A stretch of DNA of 64,000 nucleotides from Pagrus major (taxonomy: Eukaryota > Chordata > Actinopteri > Spariformes > Sparidae): NCBI RefSeq assembly GCF_040436345.1, contig NC_133236.1, positions 10,194,165 through 10,258,164 of the forward strand, in the 5' to 3' direction. The notes below the pieces were generated by a model. That model was not told the origin of the DNA, made no database searches, and saw nothing but the letters and a program-made list of their open reading frames with translations. Positions 1 to 12,400 of this stretch are shown here, one piece after another. A program made the translations under genes and the position numbers. Position 1 is the first letter of the stretch, and every line of letters begins with the position of its first letter.

Positions 1-121
1 GCAGCTCTGCAGCCTTACATGGTCGTTCGGAGGTATTTTCTGAACCTTTTTTAATGTGAAAACATTTTCCAAATATAAAATTATAAAGGTTTTATAAAAG
101 TCTGGCTGACACAGGATTTTC

Positions 122-471
122 TTAGTAAGTCAGATCTAAAGGTTTGATCGGCACTTCCTTTATGTTTGCTGTTATGGATAACCACTCAGTCTCCTCACCG
201 TGGACCAGAGCCACAGCAGGCTGAGGTTCAGCAGCTGGAGTCTCAGGCTCAACAGCAGCCTCTGGTTCTTTGGCTTCTGGCTGGACTGGTTCAACTGGTG
301 GGACTGGTTCTGGATGAGGCTGCATCACTGGCGGTGGATATGGTTGATACTGTGCATAGTACGGAGGTGGTTGTTGCTGATAAAGATGCTGCATCGGTGG
401 AGCTCCGGGATGGACGGGGTGAGCAGTCAGAACAGGAGCAGAGGGAGCTGAACAAATGGACCACGGAAAGT
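122..471 (-). CDS. trdn: trdn terminal coding exon, Pro/Tyr/Gln-rich
   Basis: The frame enters after TTTCATAG in phase 1 (GAC TTT CCG TGG) and is open to TAA at 124-122. It reads [13 protein letters not shown], then [20 protein letters not shown], a Pro/Glu region ([20 protein letters not shown]) and ends PIKPLDLTY. The acceptor is not ideal; an upstream ATG in the same frame (490) is unlikely to be a start because the exon chain enters in the same frame. No AATAAA is seen in the 121 bases beyond the stop, so the 3' UTR runs off the window. Confidence 0.8.
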
Positions 472-3400
472 CTATGAAACCACTGCTCATAACACGCTAA
501 AGGAACAGTCTTTTTCTGACATTATATCACTTAGAGTTGATATGACACCAGTATAAATACCTGGCATGGTGGGAGGAGGGTACGGGTTGTCTGTGACAAC
601 GTGATGAACTAGAAAATACAGAGTAAATTTGAGTTTTTAATCAGTTTGACATTCAAAATCAGATATTTATTACCCCTGTATGATAACGTTTCACAATGTG
701 TCAGAGTTCTTTCTACTTACCGTACCAGCCAGGTGGAGACGGGCAGTAGACAGGTGCAGGTCTGCAAGGGCCAACTGAAACAGACATATATGAATATGTA
801 GAATATAAATATTTGTTGGTTGCCATGTCTAATGTCTGTTCTATCTATTAGCTTGTTTCTATTTGTTTAGTCTACATTCAGTTTACTCCTGCTGTGTTCA
901 TTTGACACTTAAAGTTACTTTGCATATTTAGATTACTATTACAAAATAGTAATCAACTAATACATTTGTAATCTTATAGGTTAAGCTACCCAGCAGCACA
1001 TAAAGTAACTAAAATAAGCTCCATCTTTACCAGCTGCAACATTAAAATGATGTACACATGTATCATAAAGCAATAATTATAATGCAGTAATATGATATAT
1101 ATGAATCTGCAGACTGAGTAACAGTTCTTTTGAGTTTGGATGCAGGTCCAAACTCAAAGTATTTCTACACAGTAGTATCTGAAAACTTCTTATATCTACA
1201 TTTGTAAATCGGTACTTTAAAAATCTTTTACTTTGCGTTATTTGTTTATTTGATTGAGACAGAATTAATGAACAGCAGTAGAAAAATATATGTCGTAGTA
1301 TGAAATCATACAGTCGGAATGGAAATGAGTATCACACCTTCTTCAGATACTGGAACCTCTTCTTGTTTCTTGGTCTCCGTCTCTGTCAAAGAAAAATGAA
1401 CCGATGAGAAAAGTTTTTGTCCCACAACAACAAGAATATCCAAGCTGCGTTCCCAATCCTACTCAAGTTTCTTTATCTGAACCAAGGTATGCTGAACATA
1501 CTGTAAAGCCCCCTGAGGCATATCTGTGAATTAAGATATTGCTGTATAAAGTCAATCACTTACCTGATTTGGAAGTCTTGGTCTTCTCTGCTTTCTTGGC
1601 TTTTGATTGGAAGTAGAGGAGAAAACACTCCGTTAATTAAAGACGTAACAATGTTGTGAAAGAAATTGTGAAATTGTTTAGGCGCTAAGGACTGACATAC
1701 ATTTCAAGTCATATTCAATTCATGTGATGTTTTGAAAACTCTTACAGTTTAAAATAGATTTTGAGGAATAGTTCAACATTTTGGGAAACGTTTGTTTCCC
1801 GGTACACAGTTAGATGATATGATGGGTATCACTCTCATGACTGTACAATTAATATGAAACCACATCTGGCAGCTCTTAAGCTTAGCTTAGCAATAAAACA
1901 AAGTTGCTTGTGATTTGTTTGCCTGATCTTTTCGGATATCCAGTGTACCGACCTGTTTTGGCAAGTACACCTTGATTTTTAAGAAAAAAACATGAACTGT
2001 CTCTGAGTCGTGCTATTGGGTTCAGTCTGTGTGTGAGAGTTTTGTCACTATAGTTAAGATAAGATTAATACTTAATAGATTACAGGTCTATTTCCTACAA
2101 TGTTTTCCTTTACACTCAGTTCTAACATCCTGATTAATAGGAAGACCTTCATATATAATAGGGCAGTTTAACTCTGAGTACCTCTGAGAATTGTAGGAAT
2201 CTTCCTGATTCTCCTGACTGGTGCGCCCAGACCTGCAACTCTTGGCAGAGCTGGAAAAACACATGCACATAATTGACTTTATTACACCACAATAACAACA
2301 AGGATTAACTATAACTATACAAGGTGACATAAACACTGTACATATAGTGTTTATTGTTACCGTTCCTTCTTGGCTCTGTCTTCACAGCTTCAGGCTCTTG
2401 AAATGGAAATGGAAAATTAAAGAACTTTGCTTGGTTATGTGTCAAAATGCTGCATTAGAAACATGCCTGCCCTGATTTCTGCCTCTAGCCTGCTCCATCA
2501 ATCAATGTTTACTTTTAGCTTGGAGATGGTGGCTGCCAAAAAACCTTAAAACATGAATTATATTATCACAGATTAGCTTGATTTGTATTTGGAGAATATT
2601 TTAAGTTTCTTGTGGTGGCTTTAATGAGAATCCTTCTATTTAAAACTGCAAATTGTTGTCTTTACCTTTTTTCCTCCTCACTGCTGAAACTCTCCTTGGA
2701 GTTTCTGGCAACACAAACAAGAGATCACAGACTCAAAGCTACAAACTTAAAGACTTAAACACTAAGATATCTCGGTATCTTGATGTAAAAAGACCTTACA
2801 CTGACAATGTGTTAAAATAAGGATGTGATACTGTATACTTTCAAACCTTTTTTCTCTGCAGTCTTGGTGACAGACTCTTTGGCCTTCCCAGAGTGCATAC
2901 AGGGACACACTGAAATCACAAAGTATTAAATGTAAGTCACAGTGAGGGTAAATGTGATAAAATGGCTTTAGCAAGCCTTTATCTGACCTATGGGATCAGT
3001 CTTTGGTGCTTCTTCCTCAGGCTCAGGGACAGGTTTGATCACATCCACTGCAGCCTTCTCCTCATCGGCATCTTCATCTTCCTCCTCTTTTCTGTCTTCA
3101 GGTTCATCTACGGTTTTCTTTAGTTCAGCTGTCGGCTCTTCATCTTCTCCCTCATCCTCCTCCTGGTCAAAAGCAGCAGGATGGCTGGTAACTGAGGGTG
3201 AAAGTTATTATAGTCATGAGACACAGTGACAGATGTAAGAATGGAGAGCAGCTGGAGTTTTTCTACTTTAACTGGAACAGGAAAGGAATTAAAGGAAGAG
3301 TTTTGAATTTTATGTCTATATAATGTATACTCTAGGTTTTATGTTTACAGCCTTTCATCTCTCTATTCATACCAAGGTTATTATAGTTAATTAAAACTAA

Positions 3401-6400
3401 ATTATAAACTTAAACATTTATATGAGACACAGTTAAATGATGTGTTAAATGAGCTCTGATAAGCTCATGTTGTTTAACAGTGTGTAAAACAGAGGATGTG
3501 TGACACTCACTGATCTTTTCTGCTTCAGCCTCCTCAGATTTGTCTTCATCAGCAGCCTGTTTGACGTCGTCCTCGTCATCATCCTCATCCTCATCAGTGT
3601 CTCCCTCGGTCTTTACTGCCTCCTCCTGGACAGTGAACGCTCCTGCCGTGGCAGCTGAAAAACATACAGTGGAGTTTAACTACAAAGCCACTGCAACAAA
3701 TTGGTTTTGTTGCAAAGTGCAAAATTAAACCATTTTTGACCACTTGAGAACTGATAAAAGGTAAAGTCCCATCACAGAGATAAACAAAACAGCCATTTGG
3801 ACCCCACAAACATGCAAAATTATTCATTCAGAAACATAATAGCGTTTTTAAGGAAAAGAGAGACTTACATTCTGCACCTTTCTACAAGCTCTGTAGAGGT
3901 ATTATTTTTAACGTTGATATAATAATTGAATAAATACATGAAGTTTATGTATGAATTTGCATTAATTTAATTTAAATCAGACCAAGTTATCCACATTTAC
4001 TCAACATGATGACTTTAAATGTGACACTTTACATTGAACGTATGTAATAACATTAGGTGGAAAATGTACATGTAATTAAAATATTTAAAGGTCATTAAGC
4101 AACAAAAATGTTAGCTAGCGTTAAACACAACTATAAATGAAAGTTATCAATAATTCTGGACTATACCTGCTAACAAGATGTCTTCAACATCGTCATCATC
4201 TTCCTTATCTTCATCATCACCATCATCATCGTCCTCATCTTCTTCTTCCTCACTAGCTAAGGACTCCGATGTGAATTCTTCATCATCTTTTTCAGAGTCA
4301 ACAAATGCTTCTGTGACCTCTTTGTCGTCTTCTAAGTCGTAGGTGAATTCAAATGAGCTGGTATCAATATCTTCATCATCCTTATCATCTTCATCGGTCG
4401 TGTCATAGGAGATGTCATCACTGAACACAGTCTCTCCGATAGATTCTTCATCTGTTTTAAGAAGGATGTCATCGTCGTCATCATCTTCATCGCCTAAGAC
4501 TCCGCTGTCTGTACTCTCAAATGGAGGGATGTCGACTTCCTCCTTCTCTTCCTCCTCTTTGTCATCATCATCATCATCATCATCATGGATGTCCTCTTCG
4601 ATGACATCATCAAGTTTGTCATGATCATCCTCGTCAAGGTCAACATGGACATCGAGGTCAAGGTCCTCGTCTTTGAGGTCACTGTCTTCCTCATCATCTT
4701 CATCATCTGCAAAGTGCTCTGAGGAGGCAACGGAGATGTCCTCGTCTGATTCGTCAAGATCATCATCTTCATCAGTGTCTTCAGCAACCTTAACTTCCTC
4801 TTCCAGGTGTTCATCATCGTCATCATCATCTTCGACAGCAGGCAAAGGAGGAAGATCTTCCTCTTCATCGAGTTTATGATCCTCGACTTCGTCATCTTCA
4901 TCTTCCTCACTAGCAGCAGGAAGAGGAGGAAGGTCAAGCTCCAGCTCATCAGCGGTGTCTTCTGCAATGACGTCATCGCTGTCAGTTGTTATGACACCCT
5001 CAGCTAATCTGTCGTCTTCATCATCGTCGTCATCATCTTGCTCCTCCTCATCACTGGAGAGAATTGCAGATTCACTGACATCTGAGGTGTCAGTGAATGC
5101 ATCGTCACTAGTGTCGTCAAGTTCATCTTTTTCATCGTCTTCATCAGGCAGAGTTAGGTCTTCATCGCTGTCCGTGACATCAACAGGAGCGTCAGAGTCA
5201 GAATCAGGAGACACAGCTAGCTCTTCATCCTCAGAAGTGGAGATAGGTTCAGGAGAAACTTCATCATCTTCTTCATCAGCCTCTGCTGCTTCCTCTTTCA
5301 CTTCATCGTCATCTTCATCTTCATCAGTCTCAGCTGCAGCTGCCTCAGGTTCCATCTCATCCTCCTCCCCTTCATCCTCATCTTTCTCCACCTCTGCAGC
5401 TACCTCCACCTCCTCTTCCTCCTCTGCCTTCACATCATCCTCCTCCTCATCAGCAGCTTCTGCTTCATCTCCCTCTTCTTCTTCTTCCTCCTCCTCTTCC
5501 GCTCCTTCTGCCTTTTCCTCCTCCGCCTCCTCTTCTTCCTTCACCTCTTCAGCCTCCTCCTCTTCTTCTTCCTCCTCCCCCTCCTCCTCCTCCTCTACAG
5601 CTGCTGCTCCCTCCTCCTCTTCTTCCTTCACCTCTTCAGCCTCCTCCTCTTCTTCTTCCTCCTCCCCCTCCTCCTCCTCCTCTACAGCTGCTGCTCCCTC
5701 CTCCTCTTCTTCCTCCACCTCTTCAGTCCCCTCCTCTTCTTCCTCCTCCTCCCCCTCCTCCTCTTCTTTCTCCACCTTTTCTGCCCCCTCCTCTTCTTCC
5801 TCCTCCTCACCCTCCTCCTCCTCCTCTACAGCTGCTGCTCCCTCCTCCTCCTCCTCCTCTTCCTCCTCCACCTCAACTCCTTCTTCCTCCTCCTCATACT
5901 CTTCTTCTTCCTCATCATAATACTCCTCTTCCTCGTCATAATACTCCTCTTCCTCGTCGTAATACTCCTCTTCCTCTTCATAATACTCCTCTTCCTCCTC
6001 CTCCTCCTCCTCCTCCTCCTCCAGTCCTTCTTCCTCTTCCTCCTCCCCAGCAGCCTCCACGTCGTCTCCCTCTTCTCCCTCCTCCTCCCCCACCTCTGCT
6101 TCCTCCTCCACGAATTCAATCGCTGGTCGTATCGGCTTTGCTTGCATTTCTATAACTGTAAAAAACAAATTAATGTTATTCTAATTAACTCCATAATTAG
6201 GTTCTTAATGAAACATCAATCGAACAGATCAAACGAGGAATAAAGTGCTTCAAGTGGGAGGCAAAGATATAATGGGTAAGTTCACATTAGAGAAGTGTAA
6301 GAAGGTGCTAACACTTAGCTTGTGAAGTAGCTATGAGAAGGAAATTAGGTTCCCATATACCTCTCCCCATCAAGAACTGAGAAGTTTCTCATTTCCTCTC

Positions 6401-9400
6401 ATCTGTAAACAATCAAGCTCAAATATTAATGAGCCAAACATGAGGTACAAACCTTTACTTCGGGATGGTAGGAATTCTCCTAGAACACAGAAAGAATAAT
6501 GGAAATCAGCAACACAACAAACAGATTTAACTGGATCAAACATGTGACAACTCAGTATTTTGTCAGTTTTAGTAGAAGTTTAATAGCTTAGTTGAAGCCG
6601 TTATTGTAGAGAGTTAATGAGAAACAGACAAGCTTCTGATAAGAAATTTATTAGGACAACAAAAGAAACAACACATACCTTTTAACTTTTGCTAGTATAG
6701 TCATTTTAATGGTGTTGTCTCGATCACTACAGTTACAAGGGTAAGGAACAGGTTTGATAATATCCATCTAGAGTTAATCTAAACGTTCAAAGACAAACAG
6801 TCGTCATAAAATACCTTTTGCTTTCTTAATCTTCACCTCCATTTCCTCCTCCTCCTCCTCCTCCAACCATCTTGAATCTTTGAGATCGTTCATAGATCAA
6901 GTCAGCTTGAAACTATCACAATTGTTGTCACCTACATCCATGTTTGTCTTCCTATTGTCCCTCAGCCACACATTTTATGTATTTCTGGGAGCTTTTAACA
7001 AAACAACACAGTCACTTATCTATGTCTGACGGTAGCAGTGGCATCATCATCCATCTTAAAGACTAACATGCCATTTCCAGTGGGTTTTAATGAAATCACA
7101 AACGTACTGCACTGGTACACTTTCAGTGAAACTGTAGCACATACATTTCTAGTTACCATTACTTCTTGAGGGAAAACATTTCGGTTGTGCAATCAAACTC
7201 CCCAGAAAAAAAGAATGATATAAAGAACAGCACATGTAATGCAGCGCAGCATGAACAAGACTTTCATAGCAGCGAGCAAGGCTTTATCTCTTTATCTGCA
7301 GCAGAATGATGATCGCAACAGGAAATACATTTTAAAAAAAAGCATCAATACAAACCTTTTTTTCTCACTGCGTATAGATTTCCTAATGAAGAGGAGAAAG
7401 AAAAGGTTAAACGCACTGTAATGTCATAATTTGATATAATAAACTGTAATCTAGTGGTGGAGTAAGTATTCAGATTTTAGTGAAAGTACTAATATAAAAA
7501 GTTACAAGTAAAAAAGCTGCACTGAAAATGTTCCTGAAGTGAAAGTATGTAAGTATAATCCGTAACTGTACTACGTAAGTATTAAAAGTAAAAATACTCA
7601 ATATCAGTATCAACAATATCATATATTATATTATTATTTGACCACAAAAAAGGATTCTTTTCATTCTGGATAAATCTGCTGATTGATTGTTTAGTCTGTG
7701 AATATTCTTAAAATAGGGACAAAATTATGTCAATGTAACACCATGTCAATAACAGTCCAAACCACAAAATTTATTACAAATTCATTAAACTTATAGGAAG
7801 TTTCACATTTGAGTCACTCTGACTAAAATCACTTTAACAAGTTATTTTTTGGCAAAATCCACTAGTTGATTTATCTAATTGTTTCAGCTGTATACATTGT
7901 TGGGTAGTTTCATTTATAACAAAATGTAATATTTATAAGCTTTTTATATGTTTTCTGTGCAAAAATCTGAATTTGTAAAGTAACAAGCGGCTAAAGCTGT
8001 CGGATAATAGTAGAGAAGTAAACATCACTGTGTTTTCCTTTGAGATGTAGTGGTGTAGAAGAAGGAGGTGGCATTAAAACAAGACTCATGTAAAGTACCT
8101 CAAATTTGTTTTTACCTTCAGCCATAGGTAAATGTACAATAGTTACATTTCACCACTGCTGTAATCACAGTTTTGTTCTATTTACTTCATCTAAAGGTCC
8201 AGTTTGTGTGATTTAGGAAGATCTATTGGAATATAATGTTCCAAATAATTTTGTCATTAGTGTATACACCGATCAGGCATAACATTATGACCGCCTGCCT
8301 AACATTGTGAAGGTTCCCCTTGGTGTCTGGCACCAGGGCATTTTATAGTGGATCCTCTTGGTCCTGTATGTTGGGGGGTGGGGCCTCCATGGATCAGACC
8401 TGCTCCAGCACGTCTTACAGATGCTCGATCAGATTGGGATCTGGGGAATTTGAAGGCCCGGTCAACACCTTGGGCCCTTTATTGTGTTCCTCGAGCTGTT
8501 CCTGAGCAGTGTTTGCGGTGTGTCAGGGCACATTGTCACTCAAATAACAATTGCGTTTTTGTAAACTTTATATTTATATTTTTGATCTCTACAAAGGGAT
8601 CAGGTCCTCTTCCAGAGTCTGCCATGTTTCTACTGTAGCCCAAACTTAAACCAAACAATGGCTCTAGAGAGTGACTTTCATATTTCTCATATTTTAACGG
8701 CTACTGTAAGGGAGACAAGTGGTTTTCAATTGGTTGGAATCTGGAGCATCACTACTAGATGCCACTAAATCCTACACACTGGACCTTTAACAAATCCAAC
8801 ATGTTTACGATGATGAGATTCACTGTTTGTTTTTCTGCGTGCGTTGTGACATGTACCTTCATCTTCTTCAGGAGCAACCAGGTTGGCAGCAAACTTCAAT
8901 ATCACACTGAACAGGTTCGTTGATTCCTCCACGGCATCAGTGACCAGCTTCATGGGATCTGAGCCGACCTTGCTGAGGCCTCCTGGTGATGCAGGGACAT
9001 GAACACACCAGCTGATCAGTCACACAGTCCGTCTGAATGAAGTTGTTTTTTCTGGCCAAACATATCCAGTTTCAGTAAGAGTTTCTGAACTCTTACTCAT
9101 ACATTTTCTCAGTGCAGACAAAGCTCTCATTCAATGCACACAAGGAAATGTCTGAAAACATGAACTCTATAGCAAAGGGTTAAACTGGGATGGGGCTACA
9201 GGTGGTGAAAACTAAAATCTGGATTCCAGGAACTGATTATTCTATTAAAGAACAGTGATGACCCACCTTCCAGTTTAGCCACTCCAAAAGGCCTTCGACA
9301 TGACATATTGTTGTGCAAAAAGCATTTGAAAAATCACACTGACCCTCTTTCATCAAGTGAATATTGTTTTTTTTCTCCATCACATTTATTATGTCAGAGT

Positions 9401-12400
9401 CAACACAACTGAAAATGTGAACTTTGCTTTGAATTAAAACAGACAGAAGAGACCAAATGCTTGAATATGAACTTGAACAAAGTTTGATGAAGGAGGCCCA
9501 GTGTTCCCAGTGCAAACACTTCTGAAACATGGTTCGTTTGTAATCAGGGCAGTTAAACTGATCTGAATCCCGAAGAGAGGTTTGGAAACTATCATCGAAA
9601 CCAGAAAAAAAAGGTAACAAGGTAAAAAAAGTAATATTTGTTGTTTTATTTTGATGCACATTATCTCTGTTTTCAATGCATTTTTCATTGAAGGAAAGTA
9701 AGTTATCATCTACTCACCCCCACGCAGATGGAAAGTCTGAAGTTTCTTAGTCTACATACCATTTCAGGAGCTTGACAACAAAATAGCATATTTTTGACAA
9801 CAACTGAGGTAAACGGGGCCTTGTTTTAAAATGTAAAAAAAGAAAAAGAAAACATGAATGGAAGTGATGCACATGGATGATTGTTACTTTGTCAGTCAAT
9901 ATTATTGCCCTAACCCATTTTGCAATGAGTGTGAGTGTTTTCTATTATAAAATTGTTTTCCCACCATGATGATGTACGCTGACCTTATACTGATCCCCAC
10001 ATTACATACAATAGCCTAAAATCACATATGTTGAAGATCATTTATAAAAATGTCTCTTCATCTGAGAACTGATTTCCCCACAACTTTTCAACACAAACTG
10101 ATACCCCTTCGAAAAGATGTTATTTACACTCCTATTTAAACTGAAGTCATGGCTGTAGCCAGTAAGCGAGGGACTGCTTTGGTAAATCTCACCTGAAATA
10201 AAAATATTTAGATGTTTTATTTTTCTTCCTGGTTGCAATAAAACACTTAAATATTTGAACCATTTTTTTTCTGCACACAATAAAGATGATGTAAAAAAAG
10301 GGGGAATAAACAAGAAATGATACACATCAGAAAATATCCCTTCTACAGAAACTAAACTACCAGTAACATACTGTATATTTGAATAGAACAGCATCATCAT
10401 CAAGCATCAGAAATGAAGCAGCTTTCACTCTGTAGATCTACAGAGTTGTTTTGAAGGCCTCTCTAACATTGATAGCAGTCAATGTTAGGTAATTAGTAGT
10501 TTTTATCAGCGACTTTAGAAAAAACTTCTGGTCTGAGGAGTTAGTAGCAGATAAGGTGCCTTGCCTCTACTGCCTGAATCCTTAAAAACCTTCCTGACGG
10601 GCTGACGACCTGGTTGGATGAGAAACACAGTGGCAATAAGCAAAGACATTCAGCACATTGGTGAAGCAGAAAGAGGAGAGGGGAAGGGAAGGAGGAGGTG
10701 CTGTTCAATAAAGTTTGTGTTCACACTGTGATGGCGTGATGATGGTAAAGATGTAACAAGCAGACTACTGCCCGTGGTATGTTAGGAAAACATGAATTCT
10801 AATTAATATTCAGAAAGGGGAAAAAAGATAAAAAGGTTGATATTTCTATTAATATTGATGCAGGTGTTGATTTGTTCTCATGTCCTTTTGTCCTTCATTT
10901 CAGGATATAAGGAAGCATATTGCTGTCAATCCAGGAAAAGAAAAATGGATCCTAATAAAGTGAAAAGTTTATTGTTATAAAAATATGTTTTCACATTATT
11001 ACAGAAACAAACTTATCACGTTATAACCAGAAACTTTCCTTGCTTTAACAACATATTATTTATCTTGATATAAGGTGTAATGTTTCATGTTAGAACTTGT
11101 TAAATTATATTGTAACGACAAGAAACTTGTCTTGTTACCATAAACTATTTATCTTCTTATAAACTGAAATGTTTCACGTTATAACATGATATATTTTTGT
11201 TGTTACATTCACATTATAACAAGATGTTTCCATGTTATATTATCACATTTAACTGCAACGTGTCATGATTTGACAACATGCCTTATATTGTGAAACATTT
11301 TTTGTGCATAACATAAAACATTGCACATTAACAAAATATAAATAGTTAATTGCTATAACATGAAACATTTTGATGCTATAAACATAAATTCTTATGTTCT
11401 AACATAAAAACAATTCACATTATAACATGAAACTGATCTTTTCTTTCTCTGGCATGGCAGCAACACAATGATGTAAAGAAGAAATCATGAATATTTAAGA
11501 TATTTAATTAACAATATCATAGACTAGTGAAAATATATGCACTGCTATGTTTTAGTTTTGTTTTGATGTCCAGGTTTTTTGCAAGACCTATTAATCTACA
11601 GATAATCAGGCTTAATGAATTAGAAAATGAACAAGCAATACAGACAGATGTTCATGTTAGGATTAGAAAGTTGAGTACAGTTGAACACAACAGAATTAAT
11701 GAAGTTTTGGGAGCATGTTTGTTTTAATATTGTGAGGGGGGAAAGGAATCAATGCTGGCAACTTAGCTACGTCACTGTTAGTGAGAAACATATGACCAAG
11801 TAATAAATCATACTAAAAACAAAAGAAAGAAAAAAAATTATGTTAAGACAAAAATATAAATATCACAATATTAAAATGAAAAGGAGAGAAGGGGAAGAAG
11901 GGGAGACATTTAGCCAGCAGTGGAGGAGATCCTCGGTTTTATCCTTGACACCTTCAGTATCTGTTTAAGTGAACCAAGGTCGATGGTGCAGTATTACAGT
12001 TTCCTGTGAGCTAAGAAGTAAGACCTGTCCAGTCTAATGATGAACAACTGACTGCTGGCCACTTAATGCCAGCTTGTATTACAGTTAGATGTAGGCAAAA
12101 TAGTCGTGAACTGCTGGAATACACTTGTAGCTGTGCTAGAAACTTAAAGAAAGTATTAATAATATGTTACATCGCTCATCTGCCTCTCTTCTACAGTTTC
12201 AAGTTGATATACTAAAACTTCTCTGAACCGTTTCTTCTTGCCGTCTGCAGAAATCTAGATTAGAGATGCTCTGAGTAGATAGAAATGCTATTGCATATCA
12301 GTGCAGAAAGTGCTGTGGGCAAGTGCCTTACAGACTATTTTTGCCCTGGGTTTCACCTCTCAGGCCACATACGAGCTCCCCTACCATATTGGTGAAGTTT

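Noticed and set aside
4955..5920. Plus-strand 321-residue poly-Ser frame
   Set aside because: It is the antisense of GAG/GAT-rich codons of the triadin acidic exon, which has splice sites and correct phase on the minus strand.
6682..6715. Further trdn exon ending AAAGTTAAAAG before GTATGTG
   Set aside because: The only acceptor in reach (ACTATACTAG) gives 13 nt, which would break the phase-1 chain.
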